A DNA stretch of 64,000 nt, taken from Rapana venosa (lineage: Eukaryota > Mollusca > Gastropoda > Neogastropoda > Muricidae). The position numbers were made by a program, and so were the translations under genes. The stretch is from contig CM054135.1 in the NCBI GenBank assembly GCA_028751875.1, positions 63,152,429 to 63,216,428 of the forward strand, given 5' to 3'. This document shows, in pieces, positions 35,840 through 47,569 of this stretch (positions are counted from its first letter, which is position 1; every line of letters begins with the position of its first letter). The notes below the pieces were generated by a model that searched no databases, was not told the DNA's origin, and saw only the letters and a program-made list of their open reading frames with translations.

Positions 35840-37470
35840 CTAATTAATTTTGGGGTGTGTAACTTTGCATGTTTAATCAAAAGTGGTACAACTATCAACA
35901 CAATCAAACACAATGTGCTACAACAAGCCATTATATCCTAAAACTGATTTGTTTGTTAAAAAAATCCACTGCTCTCCATTTTGTTACATCACCATTGAAC
36001 TTGAAGCAGTTTTCATTTCCACAAATTCTGACTTCAGTCACCAATTAGCCCAACAACTGCACTGGAACTTAAAGATGATTGAAAATGCAAAACCAATATA
36101 TTACATTATAAACCATACTTTGGATTCTAACACACAACTTTTTTATTTTGTAAAAAAAGCGTCCACATGTAACTGATGGATGACCTGCCCTGTGCAAAAC
36201 TTCTTTAAGTCTAATCTTAGCAAGACTCACCATGAGTTATCTACTTTCCATCTCCTCTTAAAATAAATGTTATTTTTATGAGTTATGGGTGTTTATCAGA
36301 CTTGTAAGTCGGCAAGTTTTTTTTTAAATACACTCGTTTCCAGAAAAAATGCGTTACGCCCAGCATAAAAATTCCCCAACCATGTAACAAAACTGTACAG
36401 GTTTCAGAAGAGTGACCCAGTTATTAGTCTATTGGCTTCATGACTCAGTAAGAATATGTTGAATGCAAGCGCTCTGATTTGTCTTTGCAAGATAAAGCAC
36501 TATACGAATTCCATTTATGATTATTATTTGTCCTTCAACTCCACTACTTCACTGCAATTTGTTGGGTTGTTTTTTTATTAGCCTTCAACATGAGTTCATG
36601 TTTGATGGGCACGTGGTTGCTCAAATAAAAATCAAGTCGAAGTTAGCGGTTCGAGAAACTATAATATTTACAGATTATTCGCAGAAAAATTCACGATCAT
36701 ACCTAATAATTTTAAACAATACGATGAAAACAATTTAAGAACACGAATGAATTTACAAACCATGATATTTCCTTTGGGTAAACTGCCAGACAAAACTGTA
36801 AACGTTGAACACACGCTGAATGGCGGGTCAGCAAGAGTGAGTGGTGAGAAAATAACCGGAACTAGGTCTTCGGGCCGCACTCTACTCCACAGTTCCTGTG
36901 AAGGTAGCTTGTAAAAAATATGTGTATGGCTACACACCAGATTACATTTTGGCACTTTCCCTTCTCATTTTCTATTATGACTCTTATAGGCCTATTCATA
37001 CCGCACGGGTTAAACCATCCACAGAAATAAAACCACTTTTCGTGAAAGACTAGCCTTTGACTAAAAGTTCAAGTGATTTTGCACACATTTGGAACATTTG
37101 ATTTTTTTTTTAATTGTTCAGCAAACACTGTACCCCTCAGTCCTTTGTCTTCTGCTACCTTTCTAACTACAATGTGCATACCCCGAGTCAACACTTTAGG
37201 AACACAAGCAATCCTCATTTGATTATTATTTCCCACTTTACCGACACTACCTGGTTTTAATCTATGGCCTCAACCCAAAAAACAAGTACACAGTGCATTT
37301 TTTCATACTTAAAAAAATCTGAAAACCAGCAAACATTTTTTCTGACTGGCACAGGGAACCTCTTATGTATAACCATACACCGGGAGTAGGCCCTTGTGTG
37401 ACAAAAAGCAACAGCATGCGCACAGGTGTCGTTTTAGACACCAACCCCCAAGTCGCTATGGAACTACCTA
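35840..37470. other. Unassigned sequence, one LINE/SINE-type tail
   Basis: 36470-36540 has gatttgtctttgcaagataa then gcactatacgaattccattt and an ATT run, a 3' tail type also seen at 54655-54725 (opposite orientation). A - ORF at 36668-36955 is 95 codons with no known motif. No gene called. Confidence 0.35.
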
Positions 37471-37639
37471 AGTGGTTGTGGTCAAGTCAAGTCAAAAACA
37501 CTTTAATCATCCCATGAATGGCAATTACAATACTGACAGGCACATTGATACCTATAATTATCTCACAAGACACAAGAAAAACACATTTCAGATTGTTATA
37601 AGCATTCCAAGATAGCTTTAAAAAATTATCATACACAAA

Positions 37640-37666
37640 CCCAGGTGCACGCACACACACGCACCG

Positions 37667-37702
<36 letters not shown>

Positions 37703-37905
37703 GCAGGAATACAATATTGTAAATACCATTGATTGGACAAGAAATAACATTTTTTGTGCGTGCACGCACATGCCCATTCACACACACGCGCACACCCATA
37801 CATACACACACCAATATATGAACACAGTTTTATCACACATACACACACACACACACATGCACCCGCGCACCATAGACCATTATCTAGTAAAGACATAAAC
37901 ACACA

Positions 37906-37938
<33 letters not shown>

Positions 37939-38045
37939 GCACACAAACACACACACAATTTAGAAATCATTCTTGAAAGCCAAAAGCAAAGATACAGGAG
38001 TACTTATTTTCATTACCGCACACACACACACACACACACAGCACA
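37640..38045. repeat. Compound CA/GC microsatellites
   Basis: Several (CA)n tracts, one with an embedded (CG)n at 37921-37938, within the 3' UTR of the LINE above. Confidence 0.9.
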
Positions 38046-38404
38046 CACGCACTTGACAATCAGGTGGGTATATCAGAGAATGTAAAACTGTTTGGTTAGT
38101 ACTGTTTTGAATTTAAAATTCGAATAACTTGGGTGCTAGATCAATAAAATTATGGTGGGATGAACCCAGGGGAGGTAATCGTAGTGATTTATATGCACCT
38201 GCTACAGTCCCACAGCACAAGTCGAGGGTCTTATTTCTTGTGCGGGGCAGGTCACTACTGTTCATAATTCTTCAGTGTTTTACTTAGTGAACATTTATTA
38301 AAATCACCCAGGATGAATTTAGGAGCATCAGGGGATATGGAATCTAAGTTATGCAGGTGATTCAAAATATGTTGGATGCTATGGTCACATTAGCTTTGGG
38401 ATGA

Positions 38405-38877
38405 ATGTCATCATCATCAATGCCTTTGTGCCCTATTGGCACGTAGGGCAGCAACAAATGTTCTCCACTCCTGTCTGTCCTGGGCCAGCTTCCCAATGGT
38501 TCCTCAGGTATGTTGGAAGGTCTTCAGCTCTGTTTCGACACTCCCACGCCAAGTGTTCTTGGGTGGTGAGTTTTGTCATGGAAGATGTTGCCATGGCTAG
38601 ACTGGCTTTGATTTCTGTTGTCGATCGCCTGTCCTTTGTGAGTGTAGCCCCAAGGTATTTAAAAGCGTCTACCTCATCCAGTTGCTGGCTGTTCATGTAA
38701 ATTTTAGCAGTGGCCCTTGATGTAAATTTTAGCAGTGGGGTTGCTTGTGCTATTCACAAGTACTTTACTTTTCTCCAAGATCACCTCCATCCCATATGCT
38801 CCAGCTCTGTTCTCAAGTCTGGTCGTAAGATCTTGCAACTCTGTGTTACTTCTGCCCATGAGGTCAATGTCATGGGC
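38405..38877 (-). mobile_element. RTE-like LINE fragment nested in CR1/Rex1-like copy
   Basis: The - strand reads AHDIDLMGRSNTELQDLTTR, GMEVILEKSKVLVNS, then QQLDEVDAFKYLGATLTKD and EIKASLAMATSSMTKL: RT end and thumb of the type at 43770-46915. The left flank (cacattagctttgggatgaa) and right flank (agtacagt-tgagtgatat) belong to one CR1/Rex1-like element. Confidence 0.8.
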
Positions 38878-39349
38878 TAGTACAGTCTGAGTGATATGGA
38901 CAGCAGTTCTATGTCCTCCACACACAAAGAAGCCCAAATGGTCATGTCCTTTACACCATTTCTCATTGATGTAGAAGCAGACGCCCCGCCCTTTTCTTTA
39001 AGGGTGGCGCGTTTGTCTTTGTCCAGTCCAATAGGGTGTCCGAAGCTATTTATAGACAGCTCACTGCTGGGTACACTGTCTGTGAGCCAGGTTTCTGTCA
39101 AAGCCAGCAGGCCAGTATTCTTAAACTCATGCATGTAATTGATGTTTGCCTGTAGTTCGTCTGTCTTTGGTCGAAGAGATTGGAGGTTGGTCAGTATGAC
39201 AGTTGGTAGGGGGTTTTCCGGTGATTTGAATTTTTTAGTCTTTTGTCTCACTGCACCTTTTTTTCCTCTTTTCCTTGTTTTGATGTTCTTCCAAGTCCTG
39301 TCGGTATTGGTGGCAGTTGGAAGAATTTTGCAAGGAAATTTCAGGTCTT

Positions 39350-39650
39350 GACCCTCAGCTAATACACTGGCCGATTGTTGTAGGCTCAGAAGAAATTCAA
39401 ATGAAAATCATATGTCCAGCCATGATTGTTGTTGGCACCTGGTACACAATCAAACTATGCTATCAAAAAACAAACGAAGAGAGTAGATACAGCTTCTCCA
39501 AACATTGTCGCATTCATTGCAGACACCTCAGACACAACTATGCAGGATCTGACACTGATACACGTACAATTTAAATGAAAACAAGATAAAAGCAATTGCC
39601 TGTCAGTAGAGTGTGTCCCCACATGAGCAGCGCCACCTATTAGTAGGGAG
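39350..39650 (+). repeat. Dispersed repeat copy (unclassified) with short ORF
   Basis: 39520-39640 matches the reverse strand of 480-660. Upstream, an open frame at 39317-39574 contains VVGTWYTIKLCYQKTNEESR and ends SDTDTRTI before a stop. No family recognised. Could be the 3' part of an unknown element or a retrocopy. Confidence 0.5.
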
Positions 39651-39793
39651 GGGGGGGGGATGGTCCCATAGCATTGGTGAACGTTGGAGCTCTAGCCGAT
39701 AAACAAATAAACAAACAAAAATCCTCCAATTAAAATAATAAAACAAAGAAAGCTAGCCCCACCCACCACACAGCCTCATTAGGCCTACTACTA

Positions 39794-39855
39794 TGGGGTA
39801 GCCTTGTGGTCAGAACATTGCCCTCGCAATCTGACAACCATGGTTAGAATCCTGT
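39794..39855 (+). mobile_element. tRNA-like SINE head
   Basis: A-box-like TAGCCTTGTGGTC and B-box-like GGTTAGAATCC at about the spacing of a tRNA promoter. The body that follows is short before LINE sequence begins. Confidence 0.5.
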
Positions 39856-39919
39856 TCCTGCTCACCTTACCTGGCCCACTTTATTACCTTCTGTTGCCTT
39901 TACCATCGGCCTCCCAACC

Positions 39920-40590
39920 ACCGTAGAAACAATTTGACATCTTCAGTTTTCCACCAAGAGTTTCAGTCATTCCTTAACCATTACAGCCTCTCTCCCAAAA
40001 AACTTATCATTCTTGGTGACTTTAACTTCCACTTCGACAACCAGTCATCTCCTGATGTCAAGCATCTTTCTCTTTCTTTGTCAAATCACTCTTTCCCAGC
40101 TTGTAACCGAAGGACACACAGATCAGGTCACATTTTAGACTGGCTTATAACGGATGTTTCACAAGGTCTAGTCACATTTCAGTCTGTATCTGTCACTGAC
40201 GAACTGCTCTCTGATTATTCTGCCATTCTTTTCCTTCTCAACATTGTAAAGCATATCAGAAAGAAGTGCATTACCAATCGCAACCTCAAGGCCATAGATA
40301 TCCAAACTTTTCTTTCCCAAGCTGCTGAACGCCTATCACAAACTCCTGACCATACTGACCCTACACTACAATACTGTCCTCAGCCAACTCCTTGAAGAGC
40401 ATGCACATCCTACTGACCATCTCCTGCCTGATAGACCATGTGCACCATGGTACAACCATGGCATTCTGGTCACAAAATGCAAACAGACAACTAGAACATC
40501 AATGGCCAAAAACCAAAACTGAAATAAACAAACAGCTTTTTCATAAACAAATCAACAAAGTCAAAACCTTAATTTATTTAGCAAAATAGC
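39920..40590 (+). mobile_element. L2-like LINE, 5' piece
   Basis: Endonuclease end: LIILGDFNFHFDNQSSPDVK, RSGHILDWLITDVSQGL, and the linker RNLKAIDIQTFLSQAAERLS. Same family as 32275-35640. It stops near caaaaccttaatttatttag, and a CR1/Rex1-like element follows. Confidence 0.85.
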
Positions 40591-40668
40591 TGATGCAGTA
40601 GGGCTTGAGATCTCTTTGTTCTTCTCCAATTATTTCTTAGCAGATTCTAACAATTCTCCGAAAACTAT
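40590..40668 (-). repeat. Inverted fragment of CR1/Rex1-like 3' coding region
   Basis: The - strand matches 41850-41945 on + (ggagaagaacaaagagatct and flanks). It sits directly before the start of the + copy, giving an inverted pair about 1.2 kb apart. Confidence 0.8.
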
Positions 40669-42715
40669 TCTATTCTACTGCCACCAATATGGGCAGGACT
40701 TGGAAGAACATTAAAAAAAACAAGAAGAGGAAAGAAAGGTGGTGTGAGACAAAGACAAAAAATTTTAATCATTGGAAAACTGCACCACCAACAGTCATAC
40801 TGACCAATGTCCAATCCCTTCCAACAAAGACAGATAGCTTCAGGCAAATGTTAATTATATGCATGAGTTCAAGAATGCTGGCCTACTTGCTTTGACAGAG
40901 ACCTGGCTGACAGACAGTATACCCACAGTGAGCTGTCTATAAATAGCTTTGGACACCCTATTCTCCTGGACAGAGACAAAGGCCTGACCTGGAAAGAACA
41001 GGGCAGGGCATCTGCTTCTACATCAAGGAAAAATGGTGTTTGTGTGTGGAGGACATAGAACTGTTGTCTATATCACTCCCACTGTACTACCTACTGCGGG
41101 AATTCCCACAACTATTTTTTCCCTGGTCTATATTCATCCCAAAGCTAATGTGACTAGAGCATCCCAACATATTCTAAATCACCTTCATGTGTTAGATTCC
41201 ATATCCCCTGATGCTCCTTTCAATACAATGCAGCCTCATGTTCTAGTTCACAAAATACTTTCAAAATTTGATGTAGACCATCAACTTATTTATTGGCTGA
41301 TGGAATTTTTAAAAACAGACCACAACCACTTTTTGCCAATAAAATATCTTCATGGGTTAGATTAACCTGTACAGGTTCTCCACAGGGATGCAGTTCTCTC
41401 ACCACTTCTGTACATTCTAAACACAGATGATTGCAGAAGCAGCTATGAAAATTCCTTTCTTGTAAAATTTGCCCATGACAGTGCTCTTTTGTCTCTCTTA
41501 TCTGGATCTGTCCAAAACCATGGTCCAGCCCTCACTGATTTTGTCAACTGGTGTGATGAGGCATATCTTCCCATCGATTTCAGAAGATTGGGTCACACTT
41601 CTGAGCATGTTACCATCCATAGTCAAGAAGTTGAAAATGTTTCCAAGTACAAGCATCTCAGAACTATTTTTGATCACAAATTAAACTGGGATGCTAACAC
41701 TGACCCTATTGTCAAAAAGGGACAATGTATGTATTTTCTAAGGAAGCTTAACTCATTTTTTGACAAAAAATTCTTTCTTTGTTCTACAAGTCCTACATAA
41801 AGAGTGTTCTAAGTTTTGCTTTCATCTGTTGGTACAACAACCTTAGTGTTAAAAACAAGATAGTCTTCGGAGATTCGTTAGAATCTGCTCAAAAATAATT
41901 GGAGAAGAACAAAGAGATCTCAAGCAGTACTGGATCAGCAGCTTGTGCACAAAGTGACTGTCATCTTGGCTGATCCATCCCATGCTATGTCTTCGGAATT
42001 TCAGTTATTGCCTTCAGGACACGGCTTTCGGTGCTCCAACAGTAAAACAAATAGAAAAAGAAATTCCTTTGTTCCAGTAGTCATTCAAATTCTAAATTCA
42101 AAACAGCACTGACCGAACAGTTTTACATTTTCTGATATACCTCCCTGATTGTCAAGTGTGTGTGTGTGTGGTAATGAAAACAAGTACTCCTGTATCTTAC
42201 TTTTGGCTTGAATGATTTTTAAATTGTGTGTGTGTGGGGAGGGGGGGGTGTAAGTTTATGTCTTTACTAGACAATGGTCATTATGGTGAGGGCGTGGGTG
42301 GGCGCCCCTGGGTGTGTGAATGTGAGTTTGCTATTCAATAGTCTTTATAAAATTGTGTTCATATATTGGTGTATGGGTGTGCCCGTGTGTGAGTGCGCGT
42401 GTGCATGGGTAAAAAAATAAGTTTATGTCTTTTCCAATCAATGGTTTTTACAACATTGTATTCCTACATTGGTGTGTGTGTGGGTGTGTGTGTGTGCAGG
42501 TTGTGGAGCATACCCTGCCTGTGTGTGGGCGCACCTGGGTTTGTGTGTGTGATAAGTTTTTTTAAGCTATCTTGAAATGTTTATAACAATCTGAAATGTA
42601 TTTTTCTTGTGTCTTGTGAGATAATTATAGGTATCAATGTGCCTGTCAGTATTGTCATTGTCCTTCATGGGATGATTAAAGTGTTTTTGACTTGACTCGA
42701 CTTGACTTGACTGTC
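40669..42715 (+). mobile_element. CR1/Rex1-like LINE (nested between L2-like pieces)
   Basis: Endonuclease start (TVILTNVQSLPTKTDSF at 40790, then GLLALTETWLTDS in broken frames), RT pieces (FDVDHQLIYWLMEFL; GSPQGC-VLSPLLYIL; motif C KFADDSALLSLLSGSVQNHG at 41465), VENVSKYKHLRTIFDHKLNW, KKGQ-MYFLRKLNSF, and the C-terminal NSFVPVVIQILNSKQH. 3' UTR with TG tracts ending gtgtttttgacttgact plus extra ttgac units. Frames are broken throughout. Confidence 0.88.
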
Positions 42716-43412
42716 ACATATAATTAACCTTCATCAGATCAACCATCATTTTTATGCAGATGACTCTCAGATTCTAAGCAGCAACACTAGGGAAAATCTG
42801 CCTTCTCTCTTGACAAATGTGGCCCACTGCATTCAAGATATCCAAAACTGGATTATACAGAACAGGTTACAGCTAAATGCAGATAAAATGGAAACCATGC
42901 TTGTAGGGACCAAACACAAACTCTTTTCCATTACAACAGCTTCAATACAATTTGGCAATGCATCAGTTCCTTTATCTACTGCTGTGAAGTATCTTGGGGT
43001 CATTTTTGACAACACACTCTCTATGCAAGAATTCATCACCCAGACCTACCAGTCATACTACTATCAATTACCACGTATTAGTGCAATTCGAAAGTATCTG
43101 TCCATTGATACAACATCCAAGCTCCTTAGGTCTCTCATTCTTTCAGGTCTAGACTACTGCAATTCTCTTTTGGCTGATCTGCCAGCATCATCAATCCACT
43201 CCCTTCAATGTATACAAAACTCTGCAGTTCGACTAGTACTCAGAAAGAACAAATCTGAGCACATTATCCCTCTCTTGGGATCTCTCCACTGGCTGCCTGT
43301 GCCACAGAGAGTAAACTATAAGATCAGTACCTTCTGTTACAAATGTCTCCACAAAACAACACCTTCCTACCTCTGTGAATGTCTTCACTTGTACACTCCT
43401 TCTCGTTTCTGT
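42716..43412 (+). mobile_element. L2-like LINE, 3' piece
   Basis: Begins near RT motif C (FYADDSQ, 42755), then LQLNADKMETMLVGTKHKLF, VKYLGVIFDNTLSMQEFITQ, LSGLDYCNSLLADLPASSIH and LLGSLHWLPVPQRVNYKIST. One long frame runs from 42810 to 43415. It probably belongs to the same insertion as 39920-40590, with about 1 kb of the L2-like body missing between. Confidence 0.88.
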
Positions 43413-43768
43413 TAGCCAAAATGATGCTATTTACATGGTTTCTTATCCTTTATATTATGGAGGTTTTTGTTTTGTTTTGTTGTGTTTTGGTTTGGTATTT
43501 TGGAGGGGGGAAAATTCGGTTGTCCCCTTTTCCCTTGTTGTTGTAGCTGCTTTTATTTTGCTCTTGGTTTCTTTGCTATTTTTTCGGTTGTGTCTGTGTT
43601 TTCTGTTTTGCTGTTTTGCTTTCTTTATTACGTGTTGTTGCCTTTTCTCTCTCTCTTTTGAGTGATTTTTGTGGGGGTTTTGTGTAGATAATTTTTCCCT
43701 GTATACTGTGTGAGTGTATTAGTATGGACTTTATTTTATTTTATTATCATATATATCCCACATATATA
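43413..43768. other. T/G-rich unassigned stretch
   Basis: Low-complexity T-rich sequence between two LINEs. ORFs here are phenylalanine-rich and not credible. Confidence 0.4.
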
Positions 43769-43769
43769 T

Positions 43770-46700
43770 CAGGTCAGGTCAGAGACTCCCTCTGCTACTG
43801 GTAACCATGTAACCCAGTACCACCTGCCACATGTGGGGAGTAAACCCAATAAAAAAAATCCGACCTGGAGAGGGATGGGCTCCGCCAGGTTTGATTTGCC
43901 CAAGATACACCCATGACAAAGACAGCCAGAATTTCCATACCGGATCGGTCTTCGCCCAGGTTACCAAGGACCGCGCCTTCTGTTGCTCATCAAGGCAGAG
44001 GTCGAAAGTATGCTACTGATGTAAAACACAACAAAATCCGTGCCAGAAACAACACCATCATTGGCACATGGAATGTACAGACACTAAGAGCTGCAGGCAA
44101 AGTGGAAGAACTGACACATGAGATGTCCAGATATCAATGGCACATCCTTGGGCTCTTCGAAGTCAGGTGGAAAAACATGGGAGAAACAACAACCCAGGAA
44201 GACCACAAATTATACTACAGTGGAAAACGGGATAAACATGAACACAGCGTGGGGTTTCTCGTTCACAAAGACACCGGTGAACACCGTCATGAGCGTCAGC
44301 CTGTGTCCACAGACTTATTACCATCTGCCTGAGAGCAACCCCCTTTAACATAACTGTAGTACAGGCATAGCCCCTACATCAACTGCACAGATGAAGCCAT
44401 AGAAGAATTTATGACCAGCTACAAGAGGTTCTGAATCAAACTCCCAAGAAAGACATCCTCGTTGTGCAAGGTGACTGGAACGCCAAGGTAGGAGAAGATG
44501 CATAGAAAGATTGGGAGGGCGTTTGTGGGCCACATTGTAATAACCAATCAAATGAAAGAGGCTTGAGACTCCTGGAGTTTGCCAGTAACAACCACCTCCA
44601 GCTAGTGAATACACTTGGCCCACACAAGAAATCCAGAAAATGGACATGGCATAGCCCAAATGGAGAACACCACAACCAAATAGATTACAAGACGGTTTCA
44701 GTCTAGCGTTAACATCGCACAGACACGAAGTTTTCCAGGAGCAGACATAGGGAGTGATCATGATCTTGTGATGATGACTTTTCGACTACGTCTAAAGAAA
44801 ATCCACAAGCGGAACAACATCAGGATCAAATTTGACCTCGAGAAGCTGAAGGACCCAGAGGTAGTAGACATTTTTCTAGCAAGGATAGGTGGAAAGTTTG
44901 CAGCACTCACTGTGATTGACTCAGACATAGATACACTGACGAATAGTTTCAATGCAGCAGTGACTGAAACAGCAAGCGAGCTCTGGCAAACACTGACCGG
45001 TCAAAAACCATGGGTCACACCTAACATCCTACAACTATGCGACAAGCGTAGAGTTGAAGAAAAAGAAAAATGAAACAAAAGAAAGAGCAAACAATATAGG
45101 CAGTCAACAAAAGAATCAGGAAGTCCATGACGGAGGCAAAAGAGAAATGGATCGTGAACAGTGCCAAGACATTGAAGAGAACATCAAGAAAAACAATAGC
45201 AAGAAAGCATATCAGCTGGTGAAAGACCTGACTAGCACAAAACAGGAAAAGGTTTAACAATCCAAGACAAAATGGGAAGTGTCTCACTGACGACCAGGAT
45301 ATTCTGAACAGATGGACAGAATACTGCTCCGACTGTATAACTATAGAACCACAGAGATCCAGAAGTCCTTAATGTACCCGCAAGCAAAGACACAGTCCAC
45401 CCGATCCTCCGAGAAGAAGTGAAACAGCATCAGATGGCTGAAAAAGGGGAAGTCAGCAGGGCTGACAACATTCCAGCTGAGTGGTTCAAGCTGGAGGAAC
45501 CATGATCAGCGCCCTACTAAAATCTGCAACAAGATCTGCAACAGAAAATGGCCAACACCATGGACACAGTCACTCATCATCACACCTCCCCAAGAAGGAA
45601 ATCTACAATGCCATAATTACCGCACAATCAGCCTCATATGCCACCCAAGCAAGGTCATGCTGCAGATAATATTGAATAGACTGAAGCCACAGGCAGAGAC
45701 CATCATTGCTGAGGAACAAGCAGGTTTCAGAGCAGGCGCAGCACAACAGAACAGATATTCAACCTCAGAATACTATGTGAGCGAAAAAAAAAAAACCTTC
45801 AACATCAACAAACCGTTACCACTAATTTATCGATTTTAAGAAGGCATTTGACAGGTGTGGCATGCAGCTTGTGGCAACCAGATTTGTACAGCATCAATGC
45901 AAACCTGACTCAGAGTCATCAAACAGCTGTACATCGAGGCCACCAGCAGTGTACTACAACATAACATTGGAGAATGGTTTTCGAACAACAGTTAGTACAG
46001 GCAGGCTTCTACTCTCACCCACTCTTTCAACATCTTCCTGAAGAATCATGCTGATGTACTGGAACATCCATGAAGGATCAGTCACATTGGTGGCAGAACG
46101 ATCACAAACCTCCGCTTCGCAGATGACATTGATGGAATAGCAGGATCAGAAAAAGAGCTTGCCAGCCTAACAGAACACTTGAATAAGGCCTCCAAAACAT
46201 ACAGCACGGAAATCTGTGCAGAGAAGACCAAACTGATGACTAATAACACCAACGGCATTAGCACTGATATCAGGGTTAATGACCAGAAGCTGGAAACAGT
46301 TCAAAGCTTCAAGTACCTGGGAGCCATGTATCAGACCAGGATCCAAGCCAAAGTAGTATGCAGGACTGCACAGACAATAACAGCTTTTTCAAAACTAAAC
46401 ACCATCTGGAGAGATAAAAATAATCTCACTTATCTCCAAGATCAGACTAATGCCTCCCTGCATATCCATATTTCTGTATGCCTATGAATCATGGACCCTG
46501 ACTGCAGATTGGAGAGAAGAGTACAGGCGGTGGGGATGAGATGCTTTCGGAGACTCCTTGGCATCTCCTACAAAGACCACATAAGCAACGAAAGCGTGCA
46601 TAACAAATCCAGCAAACCATTGGACCCTAGAGAACCTCTAACGATCGTGAAAAAACGTAAACTTAAATGGTATGGGCATGTCACAAGATCCAAAGAACTT

Positions 46701-46915
46701 GCAAAGACAGTTTTACAAGGCAGTGTCCAAGGAGGAAGAAGAAGAGGCAGACCAAGGAAGAGCTGGGAGGATAACATCAGCGAATGGACAGGCCTAGAAC
46801 TCAACAAAACCCTGAGAAAGGCAGAACAGAGAGAGGAATGGAGGGAACTGGTTGTTGAGTCTTTGAGGGTGCCCCCATGGTCGTCAGACTACGGGACAGA
46901 TAGATAGATAGAATA
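43770..46915 (+). mobile_element. RTE-like LINE, about full length, inactivated
   Basis: Endonuclease: NTIIGTWNVQTLRAAGKVEE (44060), ILVVQGDWNAKVGE (44460), TWHSPNGEHHNQIDY (44645), GSDHDLVMMTFRLRLKK (44755). Linker to about 45250. RT: YRTISLICHPSKV and EEQAGFRAGAAQ (45620-45740), a KKAFDR motif A remnant (45838), LRFADDIDGIAGSEKELASL (46115). C-terminus: [68 protein letters not shown]. Frameshifts at about 44275, 44340, 45080 and others kill it. It ends at a GATA repeat followed by ATT repeats (46905-46990). The 55480-56204 copy in DMC1 is a relative. Confidence 0.9.
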
Positions 46916-46990
46916 TTATTATTGTTATTATTATTATTATTATCATCACCATCATTATCATCATGATTGCTATTATTATTATTATTATTA
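46916..46990. repeat. ATT/ATC microsatellite at LINE 3' end
   Basis: tattattattatcatcacca type repeat linking the RTE-like LINE and the next SINE. Confidence 0.85.
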
Positions 46991-47275
46991 AGGGGATTTC
47001 CCCCCTGGAGCTAACATCAGTGCAGACTCCACTCTCCCCAAAAGTCCTTCGGGTGAGACTATAAACCGAGGCCCCATGTGCAAATGCACACAGAACGTCT
47101 TGTTTACTCAGAACATCTTGTGCACTCTTGAATCCTGTTCCGCTTTTCGAAAGATTAGGCCATTGTGTGCCGGTGGGAACAGATGACAAAATTTACAAAA
47201 CCTCATGCACATGGGGACTGGATGTAAAAAAGCACATGAATACTTATTCCATTATCCTTGATATAAAAGAATCAA
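46990..47275 (+). mobile_element. SINE upstream of DMC1
   Basis: aagtccttcgggtgagacta then ctgttccgcttttcgaaaga and ggccattgtgtgccggtggg. It ends near ccttgatataaaagaatcaa. It lies about 240 bp before the DMC1 ATG, so it bounds the proximal promoter. Confidence 0.85.
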
Positions 47276-47289
47276 TGAATGGACGAATA

Positions 47290-47512
47290 GGCCTACACAT
47301 CATAGGTAACTGTAGTTTACAGCCATAAATGAGGGGAAGTAATGCTTAATGACAAAATTGTTGAGCAGACGATAAGGATAAGAGTCCCATTACTGAAAAC
47401 ACCTTTTAGCCAAACTAGTCTACACTATCAAAGACTTTCTTACCAGTATCTTTCACATACTTGGGTGTTAATGAACTGACGTAAGTTAACTGGCAAACTT
47501 TCTTCTACAAAC
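47290..47512 (+). promoter_or_regulatory. DMC1 5' flank, candidate promoter
   Basis: The interval lies between the upstream SINE and the DMC1 start codon. It contains a CRE-like TGACGTAA at 47477-47484, about 30 bp before the ATG. There is no obvious TATA box at a standard distance. Promoter function is inferred from position only; the transcription start cannot be read from the sequence. Confidence 0.35.
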
Positions 47513-47569
47513 ATGATGGAGGATCAAGTTGTAGCAGAGCCCGATGTTCAGAATCAAAGTGACGAAGAA
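47513..47569 (+). CDS. DMC1: DMC1 exon 1
   Basis: Encodes residues 1-19, starting [11 protein letters not shown] and ending SDEE. The donor is gtatgt and the phase at the end is 0. The extreme N-terminus is short, acidic and poorly conserved, as usual in this family. The ATG at 47516 is an equally possible start. Confidence 0.85.

Larger units (their letters stand above)
37480..39345 (-). mobile_element. CR1/Rex1-like LINE, internally deleted copy
   Basis: The 3' end at 37480-37620 is the reverse complement of the gtttttgacttgact tail. The 3' UTR contains large CA/GC tracts (37650-38042). Coding pieces: endonuclease N-terminus at 39251-38886 (PTVILTNLQSLRPKTDELQA, GLLALTETWLTDSVPSSELS) and RNKTLDLC-GTVAGAYKSL at about 38250-38130. 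The RT core is deleted. An RTE-like fragment interrupts it at 38405-38877. Confidence 0.85.

Noticed and set aside
36668..36955. 95-codon - strand ORF
   Set aside because: No recognisable motif, no splice partner; cannot be told from chance.
37640..38045. CRISPR-like regular repeats
   Set aside because: These are CA microsatellites without unique spacers of constant length.
43985..46907. Endonuclease-domain cellular gene (often mis-annotated as a developmental protein)
   Set aside because: The endonuclease is followed by RT and a LINE C-terminus in one element; it is a retrotransposon.
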